NCBI RefSeq assembly: GCF_900108565.1
Contig: NZ_LT629971.1
Span: 2,666,001-2,730,000 of the forward strand
From: Mycolicibacterium rutilum
Lineage (GTDB): Bacteria; Actinomycetota; Actinomycetes; Mycobacteriales; Mycobacteriaceae
Reading direction: 5' to 3'
DNA: 64,000 nt
Below the pieces are notes generated by a model. The model had not been told where the DNA came from, made no database searches, and was given only the letters and a program-made list of their open reading frames with translations. This document shows, piece by piece, positions 26,764-35,723 of this stretch. Within the stretch, counting starts at the first letter, position 1. Every line of letters starts with the position of its first letter. The position numbers were made by a program, and so were the translations under genes.

Positions 26764-27249
26764 ATGAGAAGCGCGGGACAGCTTGTTGTTGATCAGCGTG
26801 TGCACGCTGCCGAGATCACGCGCTTTCACAGCCATGTCGTCTGCGGCCCAACGGCTTCGGATTGCGACATCTGGACCGGCGCGATCGGCGCCGATGGCTA
26901 CGGTCAGCTCTACCTGACCCGCGAGCGTTCAGGATTGTGCGTTCGCCCGCACCGCTACGCGTTGGCGATCGTGTCCGGTGTAGTGGCCGCTGGGGTGCTC
27001 GGGCTCCACGAATGCGACAACCGTGTGCGTCAAGATCTCGGCGGCAACAAAACCCCATCAGCACGTCGGTCCGGCCCGCAGGGTGACAACATTGAGCGGA
27101 TGGCGCGGATGCATCGCGGCGGCGGCCGATATGCGTTGCGACGCCTCGACGGTCGCGGTATTCGACGGGAACGGTCGGCGACGCTGCGGGAGGCGGTGCG
27201 CCATGGTGGGGACGCGGCGCTGCTCGGTGATCAGGCCACGCTGTGGTGA
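26764..27249 (+). pseudogene. HNH endonuclease-like gene with two compensating indels
   Basis: The N-terminal part CDIWTGAIGADGYGQLYL...VRPHRYALAI and HECDN, then QGDNIERMARMHRGGGR, match the phage/actinobacterial HNH family. The catalytic centre, expected as HECDNPVCV...HQHV, is out of frame: it is readable in the next frame as VCVKISAATKPHQHV at 27023-27067. The main frame is therefore lost at about 27021 and regained at about 27079. The 161-residue ORF exists, but its HNH core is scrambled, so I call it a pseudogene unless the indels are sequencing errors. Confidence 0.6.
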
Positions 27250-27868
27250 CATACGTCAGGGCCCCCCTGGAGCCGGTGCGCGTGGGAGCGGGTGCGGCGA
27301 GCTGGATGGTCTGGCGCGCGGTGTCGCAGTGCCGAGCTGGAAGGGTGTGCGGCGGTGGTGTCGCGCGCGGGCGCTTAGCCGCGCTGCACGAGTACCGCGT
27401 CGCGTGACGTCGCACCGTGTTGGCGTCGAACAACACGAGCAGAGCAGAAACTCGGGCGGTGCGGGCCCGGCAGATGCGGTGCCGCCCGATCGTTTCGCCG
27501 TGCCGTGGCCGTTGAGATCGACGCGCGGCGTGTTGCTCAAGCGCGCAAGCTTGAAGAACTGACCGACGCGGGGGGCAGAAAGCCTGAGGTAAGCAAGAGT
27601 GGCCTTGCCGCGCTGCACGGTGCCGGCGAGGAGGTCGGGGTGCGATCGCATTGTTCTGCGCGCTGGTAGCACCTGCCGCCGTGTCCTCCTCATCGCCCTG
27701 TATCGGGTGCCACGCCGTGCTATTCGGGGATGCCGGGCGGTTCGCTTCGAGTGGCGAGGACACGGGACACCGGATTTCAGGGCCCGTTCCGGCCTCAGTG
27801 GATGGACCGGTTGTTTCGCAAGGCCCGGCTGGACAGCGGCTGCCTGGCCTCGTAACCTAACCGTGACC
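27250..27868. other. Degenerate stretch without a supported gene
   Basis: More than 600 bases between the HNH remnant and the NlpC/P60 promoter. Frames on both strands lack motifs, RBS and family resemblance. It may be decayed mobile-element DNA; I could not identify its source. Confidence 0.45.
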
Positions 27869-27885
27869 TACGTATCTAGTACGTA
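27869..27885. promoter_or_regulatory. Double-TACGTA box A (BlaI-type operator candidate)
   Basis: TACGTA at 27869-27874 and TACGTA at 27880-27885, spacer TCTAG. It lies 31 bases upstream of the NlpC/P60 start at 27917. The same two 6-mers with 11-bp centre spacing occur at five further promoters in this window. Confidence 0.65.
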
Positions 27886-27916
27886 CTTGCTTACTTTGCC
27901 GAAGGTTTTCGCTGTT

Positions 27917-29008
27917 GTGAATTCATCTGTGCTGGCGGTCCTGCCGCGCGCGTTGGGTAGACGGTTCGTCTGCATTTTGGTGGCTTTCGGCGTTGTTGCT
28001 GCGCTTTTGGCAACCGATGTGCGCGCTGATCCGGCGGCTGATGCGCTTGCCGAACTGACTGAATTGTCGCGTCTGGCGGAGCAGACCACCGAGCAGATTC
28101 ACACGGCGCAGATCGACCTTGACGAGAAGCTCGCAGCGCAGCAGGTTGCGGAGAAGGGGGCGGTTTCGGATCGCATGGCCGCGGATGCAGCGGCGGCCGA
28201 TCTGGTGAGGTATCAGGCTGCTGTCGACAGGTTGGCCGCGGCTGCCTACGTGGGGGGGCGCACGGATACCTTGGCGGCGGCGTTGACGGCGACGTCTCCT
28301 CAGGATTTGATCGATCAGCTGGCAGTCCAGAAGACGGTTGCGTCGGAGCTGACTGTGCAGATGGCTGCGTTCCGGTCGGCCAGTGCGCGGGCCGCGGCAA
28401 CTGCGGAGGGGTCTGCGAAGTCGGCAGCCCAAGCACGGAGTGCGGCCGATGAGGCGGCGGCAGTGCGGACCGACCTGGAGGCCAAACAGCGTCGGATGGC
28501 GGAGCAGATTGCTGCTGTGCAGGCCCGCTACGACGCTTTGACGCCTGATCAGCGAGCGATTCTGGCTGACCCTGGCCCCGCGCCGCCTCCTTTGCCGTCG
28601 ACTCCGCCGGTGAGCGATCCGAGCATCGTTGCTATGCCGGGCCCGGCGGGCGGGGCCTCCTTGGGGAACGGTGTTGCGGTGGTCCAGGCGGCGCTGACAC
28701 GGGTGGGGTCGCCTTATACGTGGGGAGCCACCGGTCCGGATGCGTTCGACTGCTCTGGGCTGATTAAGTGGGCGTTTCTGCAGAACGGCAAGTCGTTGCC
28801 TCGGTCGAGTCAGGCGCTTGCGCAGGGCGGGCAGCCGGTGGCGCTTTCAGAGGTTCGGCCCGGCGACATCGTGACCTTCTATGCTGACGTGTCTCACGCG
28901 GGGATTTACATCGGCGACGGGTTGATGGTGCACGCGTCGACGTACGGAACGCCGGTGAAAGTGGCGCCGATCTCGTCGGCACCGATTCACAACGTGCGGC
29001 GGTACTAG
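27917..29008 (+). CDS. NlpC/P60 peptidoglycan endopeptidase, RipC-like
   Basis: 363 residues from a GTG at 27917 with GAAGG upstream; the open frame runs further 5' but without coding character. A signal-like hydrophobic segment (residues 11-35) is followed by a long Ala-rich coiled coil, a Pro-rich linker and a C-terminal NlpC/P60 domain. Catalytic residues are Cys279 in FDCSGL, His327 in SHAGIYIG and His339. Expected to cut D-Glu/meso-DAP stem peptides outside the membrane, as RipC does in cell division with FtsX. Box A at the promoter suggests BlaI-type control. Confidence 0.9.
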   Translation: MNSSVLAVLPRALGRRFVCILVAFGVVAALLATDVRADPAADALAELTELSRLAEQTTEQIHTAQIDLDEKLAAQQVAEKGAVSDRMAADAAAADLVRYQAAVDRLAAAAYVGGRTDTLAAALTATSPQDLIDQLAVQKTVASELTVQMAAFRSASARAAATAEGSAKSAAQARSAADEAAAVRTDLEAKQRRMAEQIAAVQARYDALTPDQRAILADPGPAPPPLPSTPPVSDPSIVAMPGPAGGASLGNGVAVVQAALTRVGSPYTWGATGPDAFDCSGLIKWAFLQNGKSLPRSSQALAQGGQPVALSEVRPGDIVTFYADVSHAGIYIGDGLMVHASTYGTPVKVAPISSAPIHNVRRY

Positions 29009-29028
29009 GCCGCCGCCGCGGCGCTGCG

Positions 29029-29826
29029 TCAATCGTTGAAGAAACGGCTGGTGATTTCCGTCCACTTGCGGATCTCGTCGATGGTGTGAGCGACGTGCAG
29101 CGTCGAGTCGGGGATCAGCTCAGCGAGGCGCTCGGCGGTGGAGATGGGATGCAAGGGGTCGGTGTCCCAGGCCAGCACCAAAGTGGGCTGGCGAATGGAG
29201 GTCAGCCGATTGGGGTCGGGTAGATCGGAGGAGCCGACTCCGCGCAGCGCGGCGGAGACCACATCGTCGTCGACGCCGGGTTCGAATTTGCCGTGCCGGT
29301 AGTTGGCGAAGATCGGCAGTGGGGGAGCTTCGGCCCATTGTTGTCGCCAAGCGGTTGTTCCAATGGAGTCGATGAGGTCGGCGGTGTCGAAGTACCACTG
29401 GCGCAGTTGATCGGGCCCTGTTTCCCAGGCGACGGGAGGGATCACCAGTGCCAGCCGCCTGAATCGGCGAGGAGCGTTGAGGGCGGCGTGCAGTGCTGCA
29501 GCGGCTCCGAGCGAGGATCCGGCGAAATCGATGGGTTCATCGAGGCCGGCCGCGTCCAGGACGCGCAGGAGATCGTTGGCTGCCTGCTCGAAGCGATAGT
29601 CCTCGGGTTCTGGTCGGCCCCGTGATGCGCCGTGTCCGCGTTGGTCGTAGGTGATCAGACGGCGGCCCTCGGCGATAGTGTCGATGTCGAAGATGCCCAG
29701 GCCGCGCACGATCTGCCGGCTCATGAGCACGCCGTGCCCATAGCCGACTGGCACCGTGTTGGGTGGGCCGCTGAGCTGGTAGGCGATGGTGGCGCCATCG
29801 GTGATGAGAAGGTGGTCATCCGGCAT
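29029..29826 (-). CDS. Alpha/beta hydrolase
   Basis: 265 residues: GYGHGVLMSRQ oxyanion region, YDQRGHGASRG, nucleophile elbow GSSLGA with Ser, an acidic residue in LAWDTDPLH, and a late His in HVAHTIDE. This is a canonical catalytic triad. The substrate is unknown. The gene converges on the NlpC/P60 gene (stops 20 bases apart) and is downstream of the BNR-repeat lipoprotein on the same strand. Confidence 0.85.
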   Translation of the reverse strand: MPDDHLLITDGATIAYQLSGPPNTVPVGYGHGVLMSRQIVRGLGIFDIDTIAEGRRLITYDQRGHGASRGRPEPEDYRFEQAANDLLRVLDAAGLDEPIDFAGSSLGAAAALHAALNAPRRFRRLALVIPPVAWETGPDQLRQWYFDTADLIDSIGTTAWRQQWAEAPPLPIFANYRHGKFEPGVDDDVVSAALRGVGSSDLPDPNRLTSIRQPTLVLAWDTDPLHPISTAERLAELIPDSTLHVAHTIDEIRKWTEITSRFFND

Positions 29827-29880
29827 TGCGGCTCCTCAGATGCGTTGGTGCGGTATTCCGTGGGGTTTCGGGCCAGCCGT

Positions 29881-30726
29881 CTATTCGACAGCGGTGAGGA
29901 CGTTGACGGTCGCGCCGTTGTCGGTGGAGGTGTAGATGGCGGTATCTGTGGCGATGTAGACCTGACCGTTGCCCGCGGCGAGCAGGGCCTGGGGTTTGTT
30001 GTTGAGCGAGTGGCCCGGCTGCCAGGTCTGCCCGTCGTCGGCGCTGGTGTACAGCCGTCCTTCGAGGTCGGCGCCGAGCAGGGGACCGCGGTCGGGCCAG
30101 CTGATGAACAGCAGTGCCGGCGCACCGGTGACTGCGCTGAACGTCCTCGCCCCGTCGGTGCTTCGGAGCAGCCCTTGGCGTGCTGTCGCGAGGATCTCAT
30201 CCGGGGCATCCGGTGATATTGCGAGGTCGACGGCGGGGACTTCTGCGCGCTGTTGCCAGGACCGCTGATCAAAACTAACCATTACGGTGCCGGATTGGCT
30301 GTCGTGACCGTAGACCCGTCCGTGGCGGTACTTGAGTGCGTGGAAGTCGGCGCTACCGTGCAATGACAGAGGTTCCCAGGACTGGCCGGCGTCGCTGCTT
30401 TTGATCAGGCCGAGGTGGGGCGGTTGTTGGCGATCGGCGGGGTCGGGGTGGCCGCTGGCCAGGAATTCGTCGGGGCCGGCGACGGTGAAGCCCATGAAGT
30501 CCTGCGAGAGCTCACCGACTCGTTGGGGCGCCTGATCTTGCTCAACGGTGTAGAGGCCGTAATGAGTTGCGACGTAGAGCTTGTCGTCAGATGGGTTGAT
30601 GCCGAGGCCGTGGATGTGCACCATGCCCGGCGCGACGGCGGGTGGCGGGCTTTCGGGGGCGTTCGACGAACAGGCCGCGGCCAGAGCCCCGGTCAGGGCG
30701 ATGGCGAAAAGGTTGCGGATCAGCAC
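29881..30726 (-). CDS. BNR/sialidase-like beta-propeller lipoprotein (F510_1955 type)
   Basis: 281 residues. The signal peptide ends in lipobox AAC (Cys at about 19). Repeated SSDAGQSWEPL, STDGARTFSAV, SADDGQTWQPG and STDNGATVNV units are Asp-box (BNR) blades of a beta-propeller, preceded by MVHIHGLGINPSDDKLYVATHYGLY. Proteins of this kind are often annotated as F510_1955-family glycosylhydrolases and are frequently found near copper and DUF305 genes; hydrolase activity is unproven. The divergent promoter to DUF305 holds box B and an OmpR-type direct repeat. Confidence 0.8.
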   Translation of the reverse strand: MLIRNLFAIALTGALAAACSSNAPESPPPAVAPGMVHIHGLGINPSDDKLYVATHYGLYTVEQDQAPQRVGELSQDFMGFTVAGPDEFLASGHPDPADRQQPPHLGLIKSSDAGQSWEPLSLHGSADFHALKYRHGRVYGHDSQSGTVMVSFDQRSWQQRAEVPAVDLAISPDAPDEILATARQGLLRSTDGARTFSAVTGAPALLFISWPDRGPLLGADLEGRLYTSADDGQTWQPGHSLNNKPQALLAAGNGQVYIATDTAIYTSTDNGATVNVLTAVE

Positions 30727-30751
30727 ACGGACACCTTCCGGTCACGAGATC

Positions 30752-30768
30752 TACGTAGTTCAATAGTA
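30752..30768. promoter_or_regulatory. Double-TACGTA box B (second half TAGTA-type)
   Basis: TACGTA at 30752-30757 and ATAGTA at 30763-30768 with spacer GTTCA, 26 bases from the BNR lipoprotein start. The string after the first half, CAATAGTA, is identical in box C. Confidence 0.6.
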
Positions 30769-30847
30769 GGTGGGCAGTGCGTGGCTACTGCGTGAGGTGG
30801 CTGCGCCTCGGGTGGCGCCGACCGCGGGTGACAGACCGGGGGAGGTG

Positions 30848-30866
30848 TCTTCATCAAATCTTCATC
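30848..30866. promoter_or_regulatory. 11-bp direct repeat upstream of DUF305 gene (OmpR-type site)
   Basis: TCTTCATC occurs at 30848-30855 and 30859-30866, repeat starts 11 bases apart, the usual arrangement for OmpR/PhoB-family dimers. A matching pair (GATCTTCA twice, also 11 bases apart) lies upstream of the response regulator gene at 33671-33689. Confidence 0.6.
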
Positions 30867-30973
30867 GGATCACGAACCGACCCATACTCGGATTGCTGAG
30901 GCTGGGGTGCGGCGGCGCAAGGCTTGCCGTGTGGACGCATGGTGTCACGAAGATGTTCGAGGAAGGATGTGCG

Positions 30974-31669
30974 ATGCAGCACAAGCGTTTTGGATTCGGG
31001 CTTGCGGCGCTTGCGGCGTCGGCCCTGTTTGTCAGCGGCTGTTCGAATGCAACGAACGAGTCTCAGTCATCGGCGTCGAGCACCACCTCGGCAGCAGCGT
31101 CGGCGTCGGCTTCGCCCAGTGCTGCGAGCAGTGACGCTGCCCATAACGATGCTGATGTGACGTTCGCGCAGGGCATGATCCCTCATCATCAGCAGGCGAT
31201 CGAGATGAGCGACATGCTGCTCGGCAAGCAGGGAGTTGATCCTGAAGTAGTGTCACTCGCCAACGAGATCAAGAACGCTCAGGGTCCTGAGATTGAACAG
31301 ATGCAGGGCTGGCTGCGGGACTGGGGAGTGTCCTCGTCGACGACGGCCCCCAGCACCGCCGCAATGCCCGGTCATGACATGCCTGGCCATCAAATGCCCA
31401 GCGGAGACATGGGTGATATGCCGGGTATGGGCGGCGGCGGTATGGGCATGATGTCGGAAGCCGATATGGCTGCACTGCAGAACGCGCAGGGCGCTGAGGC
31501 TAGCCGACTCTTTTTGACCCAGATGATCGAGCATCACAAGGGCGCGATCATGATGGCGCAGCAGGAAGTTGACAACGGCCAGTTCCCGGCGGCGGTCGAG
31601 ATGGCGCGCAATATCGTGTCTTCTCAGCAAGCAGAGATCGACACGATGCAGGGAATGTTGGACAAGTAG
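30974..31669 (+). CDS. DUF305 lipoprotein
   Basis: 231 residues from the ATG at 30974, seven bases after GGAAGG. The lipobox is VSGC (Cys at about 23), followed by a Ser/Ala-rich linker. Two DUF305 halves carry MIPHHQQAIEMSDM and MIEHHKGAIMMAQQEV, with a Met/His/Gly-rich insert between (GHDMPGHQMP, GMGGGGMGMM). Such HH-plus-Met patterns suit periplasmic copper binding. It is convergent with the two-component system and carries the same direct-repeat motif in its promoter, so it is a likely target of that regulator. Confidence 0.9.
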   Translation: MQHKRFGFGLAALAASALFVSGCSNATNESQSSASSTTSAAASASASPSAASSDAAHNDADVTFAQGMIPHHQQAIEMSDMLLGKQGVDPEVVSLANEIKNAQGPEIEQMQGWLRDWGVSSSTTAPSTAAMPGHDMPGHQMPSGDMGDMPGMGGGGMGMMSEADMAALQNAQGAEASRLFLTQMIEHHKGAIMMAQQEVDNGQFPAAVEMARNIVSSQQAEIDTMQGMLDK

Positions 31670-31682
31670 CGCGGAGAGGGCA

Positions 31683-32870
31683 CTAGTCAGGGACGCGTTG
31701 AGCAGCCGTGGCAGGGTGGTGTTCGCTGCGTATCGGGGTGATGGGCAGGGCGATGGTGAATGTTGCGCCGGCGCCGGGTCCAGCACTGGCTACCGAGATG
31801 GATCCGCCGTGGGCTTCGATGAGCGCTTTGGCTATGGCGAGCCCGATACCGGCGCCGCCATGCTCGCGGTCGCGGGCGGTGTCTGCCCGGTAGAACCGTT
31901 CGAACACTCGGGTGACGTGCTCGGCGGTGATCCCTTCTCCGGTGTCGGCGACAGCGATTTTTACCTGGTCGCCGTCACGAAGACAGTGAAGGTGTACCGA
32001 CCCGCCGGGCGGTGTGTGCCGTAGCGCATTCTCCAGCAGGTTCCCCAACACTTGAGACAGTCGTTGTTCGTCGGCCCAAAGCGGCGGTAGCGGTTGCGGG
32101 AGGTGTACGCGCAGTCCGACCCCCTTGGTGTCATAGCGTTCTTGTGCTGCTGCGACGCACTGGCGGGTTAGGCGGTTCACGTCGAGGGAGGCGTAGGACA
32201 TAGACATCGCACTTTCCTCGGCCTTCGCCAGCGCGGCGACGTCATCGGAGAATCGCACCAGCCGACGGGTTTGGTCGCGCAGCATGGCTGCTGTCTGGGG
32301 TGTCAGGGAGCGCACGCCGTCTTCGAGTGCCTCGATGTAGGCCTCGAGTACTGCCACGGGTGTGCGGATCTCGTGCGCGAGGTCTCCGAACAGTTGCTGG
32401 CGTGTCGAATCGACGGCTTGAAGCCGGGAGGCCATTTGGTTGAATGCGGTTGCGAGGGCGTCGAAGTCATCGCCGAGGCGCGGCGGTGACACGCGGATGT
32501 CGTAGTTCCCTTCAGCGACATCGGTGGCCGCGGCGGCGACTTCGGTGATGGACCGTTGGAGGCGTCGACTGACGTAGAAGCTGACCGCGAGGGCGGCCAG
32601 TGCTGACACCGCTAGGGCGCCTCCGATGGAGATCACCGTTGCGTAGCCGTAGGCCTCTTCGGCGTGGACTTCTTCCAGGGAGTCCATCGGGACACCGGCA
32701 CGGTGGAGGTGTTCGCGGAACAGCGGTGGGCCGACCACGGCAGCGACCACCGCGGTCGTCGCCGCTCCGGCCGCCAGCACGATGGCTTGGGCCGCCAGGA
32801 GTCGCAGGCCGATACCGGGACGGCCCGGCCGTCGACGCCGGCGAGGGGTCGACGTAGGTGGGGGAGTCAC
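31683..32870 (-). CDS. Sensor histidine kinase
   Basis: 395 residues: two membrane helices (about 21-45 and 80-100) around a short extracytoplasmic loop, a HAMP domain, the H box FGDLAHEIRTPVAV with the phosphorylated His, and N, G1, F and G2 boxes (NLLENALRHT, DTGEGI, FERFYRAD, GGAGIGLAIAKAL). Partner of the response regulator just upstream (4-base overlap, 32867-32870). The short sensing loop contains His and Glu residues (HLHRAGVPMDSLEEVHAEEAYG), so metal or envelope sensing is possible. The signal is unknown. Confidence 0.92.
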   Translation of the reverse strand: MTPPPTSTPRRRRRPGRPGIGLRLLAAQAIVLAAGAATTAVVAAVVGPPLFREHLHRAGVPMDSLEEVHAEEAYGYATVISIGGALAVSALAALAVSFYVSRRLQRSITEVAAAATDVAEGNYDIRVSPPRLGDDFDALATAFNQMASRLQAVDSTRQQLFGDLAHEIRTPVAVLEAYIEALEDGVRSLTPQTAAMLRDQTRRLVRFSDDVAALAKAEESAMSMSYASLDVNRLTRQCVAAAQERYDTKGVGLRVHLPQPLPPLWADEQRLSQVLGNLLENALRHTPPGGSVHLHCLRDGDQVKIAVADTGEGITAEHVTRVFERFYRADTARDREHGGAGIGLAIAKALIEAHGGSISVASAGPGAGATFTIALPITPIRSEHHPATAAQRVPD

Positions 32871-33613
32871 TGTCCGGTTCCCATCCGGTATCCGACACCT
32901 CGAACCGTGGCGATGTAGCGGGGGCGTGCGGCGTCGTCGCCGAGTTTGCGTCGTAAGTGTCCGATGTGGACGTCGACGAGGTGTTCGTTGCCGACCCAGG
33001 GTTCGTCGCGGATTATTTCGAGAAGTTGTCGACGGCTCAGCACGATTCCTGGCCGCGCGGACAGGGCTTCGAGAATGTCGAATTCGGTGCGGGTCAACAG
33101 GATTAGTTCGTCGTCGATATGTACCTCGCGGGCGGCGACGTTGATGCTCAGTGCGCCGAAGCGGCGCGGCGGGGCTGTCTGTCGTTCGGCGGGTGCGGCG
33201 GCTGTTTGCAGGATGCGGGGTCGCCGCAGCATGGCGCGGATGCGCGCGACCAGCTCGCGGGGACTGAAGGGTTTGGTGATGTAGTCGTCGGCGCCGACGG
33301 TGAGGCCGAGCACGGTATCCAGTTCGGTGTCACGGGCGGTGAGCATGACGACGTAGGCGTCGGAGAAGGTCCGCAATTGCCGGCAGACCTCGAGTCCGTC
33401 GATGCCGGGTAGGCCGAGGTCAAGGATGACGACATCGGGATCCAGGTCGCGTGCGACGGCGATTGCGTCGACACCGTTGCCGGCGACGACGGCTTCGAAC
33501 TGCTCGCGTTCGAGATAGCTGGCCACTACTTCGGCCAGGGGGAGTTCGTCGTCGACGACCAGCGCGCGGTATCCCTTCGCGCTCTCAGGCGCGCCCAGGT
33601 GGTGGTGCTGCAT
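32867..33613 (-). CDS. OmpR-family response regulator
   Basis: 248 residues. The receiver domain has acidic pocket VVDDE, phospho-acceptor Asp in VVILDLGLPG, Thr in MLTARD and Lys in ITKPFS; a winged-helix DNA-binding domain (LTRTEFDILEALS...HIGHLRRKLG...VRGVGYRMG) follows. All key residues are present. The first 13 residues (MQHHHLGAPESAK) look like a leader and the true start may be later. It overlaps the kinase gene. Direct repeats of ATCTTCA type lie upstream of it and upstream of the DUF305 gene. Confidence 0.93.
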   Translation of the reverse strand: MQHHHLGAPESAKGYRALVVDDELPLAEVVASYLEREQFEAVVAGNGVDAIAVARDLDPDVVILDLGLPGIDGLEVCRQLRTFSDAYVVMLTARDTELDTVLGLTVGADDYITKPFSPRELVARIRAMLRRPRILQTAAAPAERQTAPPRRFGALSINVAAREVHIDDELILLTRTEFDILEALSARPGIVLSRRQLLEIIRDEPWVGNEHLVDVHIGHLRRKLGDDAARPRYIATVRGVGYRMGTGQ

Positions 33614-33670
33614 GTCCCATATGGTGCCTGCTGGTGCGCCCGTAACCAGGTATGGCTGACCGGGCGGCTG

Positions 33671-33689
33671 GATCTTCAGCAGATCTTCA
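33671..33689. promoter_or_regulatory. 11-bp direct repeat at the response regulator promoter
   Basis: GATCTTCA at 33671-33678 and 33682-33689, repeat starts 11 bases apart, between the response regulator (start 33613, minus) and a small membrane protein gene (start 33751, plus). Consistent with autoregulation. Confidence 0.6.
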
Positions 33690-33750
33690 CACGACTCATA
33701 CCGTTTTCCTCCTGCGGTGGGGTGAGGCTCACTGCGGAGGAGGGCCTGAC

Positions 33751-34005
33751 ATGCGTTGGCTGATGGACGTGTGCCCGAACAGTCTCGGGTGGCAAGCGTG
33801 GCTGATCCTGTGTGCCGTGGTCGTGGTGCTGTGGGCGGCTGCGATCGCCGGCGCGACGGCGCTATTTAACGCCTCTCGCTGGCCGCGTCGTTCGGGGCGG
33901 CCTGACGTGCCTGAGGAGGCCGATTCGCAGCGGCCGCACCGCGGCGCACTGACCGGTCTACCTGCGCGGCATCGCGGCGATGTCAATATTCGATCAAGCG
34001 GGTGA
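33751..34005 (+). CDS. Small single-pass membrane protein
   Basis: 84 residues from the ATG at 33751, which has a strong GGAGGAGGG upstream. One membrane helix (about residues 13-36, WQAWLILCAVVVVLWAAAIAGATAL), then a basic Arg/Pro-rich tail. It resembles the N-terminal half of short mycobacterial membrane proteins whose longer relatives end in a SHOCT motif, which is absent here. It is divergent from the response regulator across the direct repeat, so it is possibly part of the same stress regulon. Confidence 0.6.
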   Translation: MRWLMDVCPNSLGWQAWLILCAVVVVLWAAAIAGATALFNASRWPRRSGRPDVPEEADSQRPHRGALTGLPARHRGDVNIRSSG

Positions 34006-35386
34006 CGTAGGGCGTCATGCCGGAGGTGCGTACGGGCGAGATTTTGACGACCGACCCGGTGTAGGGGGCTTCGATCATCATGCCGTCGCCCAGATACATC
34101 GCTTCGTGCTGGCTGGCGTTGGGGCCGTAAAAGATGAGGTCACCGCGTCGCATCTGTGACGAGGGGATCTTGCGGCCTGCGTTGTATTGCGATCCGGAGT
34201 AGTGGTCGAGTTTGATGCCGACGCCGGCGAAGGCATACAGCATCAGGCCCGAACAGTCGAAACCCACGGTGTTGGCGCCCTGGTCGATGCCTCGTGACGG
34301 GCCGTTGGCGTTGCCGCCGCCCCAGGAGTAGGGCACGCCCAGTTGTGACATGGCGCGGCGAATCACGAATTCTGAGGCCTGGCGGCCGTAGAGGCGGGGG
34401 ATGCGTCCGTTGGTGATGCCGGGATCTGCGGCGGCGGTGACTGGAGACAGAATGCCGAGTTTGGTGAGGAACTTGCGGCCCATGTCGGCCGTCAGCTGCG
34501 CCGAGGTCGCCATGATCTTGAGGACGGCATTGATGATGGCCACCGGGTCGCCGGCCAGGTTAGCGCTGGGCACCATCGGCAGCGTGGTGTCCCACAGGCC
34601 CCCCTTGGTGGCGCCCCCCGGCGACGTGGTGCCGCGGTCCCAGGGAGCGCCGGATGCCGGCCCAGTGCCGGGTTGCGCGGCACTGGGCGCGGCGGCTGTC
34701 GCCGCCACCGGTCGGGCGGCTTCCAGTCGTGCTTGAGCGGAGTCGCGTTCGGTAGCGAGCCGTTCGACCTCGCGTTGCTGTGCGGTAAACGTCTGCTGGG
34801 CGTCCCGGAGTGCGGCTACCGCGTCGTCTTGCCGGCGTTGGGCGTCCGCGGCGGCGCTCTCGGCGCGCGCCCGCGCTGCCGTCGCAGCAGAAAGCTTGTT
34901 GGCCTGATCGGTCTGCCGACGCAGGAGGTCGTCGCGGACCCGCTGAAAGCTGATGGTGAGGGTCTGCTGGGTCGAGGCCCCGGCCAGGATCTCCTCGGGA
35001 CTTTGTGCCAGCGGCAACGCACCCGACGGCCCGTTCGTATAGGTCGACGCGGCGAAGCGGTCAAAGCGCTGTTGCGCGGCCTCGATCGCGTGTTGGCTGT
35101 CGGTAAGGGCTTGGTCGCTGGCAACAACGTCGCGTCGGGCCTGCGCGAGGGTGTCGCGAGCGGCCGCGGCCTCGACCAGGGCACGGTTGACGCCCTCTTG
35201 CTTGATCTGGATGTCGCTACCGACGTCGGCCATCCGCTGGTTCGCTTCGGCGAAGGCCGCAACCAATGAGGGAACGTCGTCGCGGTCGGGGCTGCCGTCA
35301 TGCCCGGCAACAGCGGTACCCGGGGCGCTGAGCACTAGTGCCGGCATTAATGCGCAGAGACTCAGGAAAGAAGTGAGGCGCCGCAT
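33983..35386 (-). CDS. NlpC/P60 peptidoglycan hydrolase, RipA-like
   Basis: 467 residues, close to RipA (472 in M. tuberculosis). Signal peptide (about 1-27), long coiled coil (40-230), Pro/Ala/Thr linker, then a C-terminal NlpC/P60 domain with GVPYSWGGGNANGPSRGIDQ, Cys378 in FDCSGL, His427 in QHEAMYLG and Glu439 in IEAPY, the Cys-His-Glu triad known for RipA. Secreted D,L-endopeptidase that separates daughter cells. Its 3' end overlaps the convergent small membrane gene by 23 bases. The divergent promoter with blaI carries box C. Confidence 0.93.
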   Translation of the reverse strand: MRRLTSFLSLCALMPALVLSAPGTAVAGHDGSPDRDDVPSLVAAFAEANQRMADVGSDIQIKQEGVNRALVEAAAARDTLAQARRDVVASDQALTDSQHAIEAAQQRFDRFAASTYTNGPSGALPLAQSPEEILAGASTQQTLTISFQRVRDDLLRRQTDQANKLSAATAARARAESAAADAQRRQDDAVAALRDAQQTFTAQQREVERLATERDSAQARLEAARPVAATAAAPSAAQPGTGPASGAPWDRGTTSPGGATKGGLWDTTLPMVPSANLAGDPVAIINAVLKIMATSAQLTADMGRKFLTKLGILSPVTAAADPGITNGRIPRLYGRQASEFVIRRAMSQLGVPYSWGGGNANGPSRGIDQGANTVGFDCSGLMLYAFAGVGIKLDHYSGSQYNAGRKIPSSQMRRGDLIFYGPNASQHEAMYLGDGMMIEAPYTGSVVKISPVRTSGMTPYVTRLIEY

Positions 35387-35469
35387 CGATCTCCTCAGCT
35401 GGGGTGAGCGTTGTCGAGCCGCGCACCTAAGCCGAACGGCACTCGCGGCATTCCTACTACCGAGCTAAG

Positions 35470-35486
35470 TACGTAGCACAATAGTA
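35470..35486. promoter_or_regulatory. Double-TACGTA box C in the ripA-like / blaI divergent promoter
   Basis: TACGTA at 35470-35475 and ATAGTA at 35481-35486 (spacer GCACA), with a second TACGTA at 35485-35490. It lies 84 bases upstream of the RipA-like start and 238 bases upstream of blaI, a position suiting repression of the hydrolase and autoregulation of the repressor. The rest of 35387-35723 holds no gene I can support. Confidence 0.65.
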
Positions 35487-35723
35487 CGTAGACGGAACGT
35501 ACATCACTTTGGTATCAGGAGGAACGTCTGTCACAGTCTCGGGTCGGTTACAACCGTGCGTCACGGGCGCTAGTTTCGCGCGCCGCGGCCGGTAGTGCAG
35601 ATGCTCGCCCTATGCGGTCGAGGTGAGGCGTATCGCGGCTTTTCCCAGCTCGGCAGCTACATTGGGGGCTGAAGAGCTCGGGGCGCGAGGAGGCCAGCTC
35701 GTCGCGGAGAGCGGGAGGCGCAA

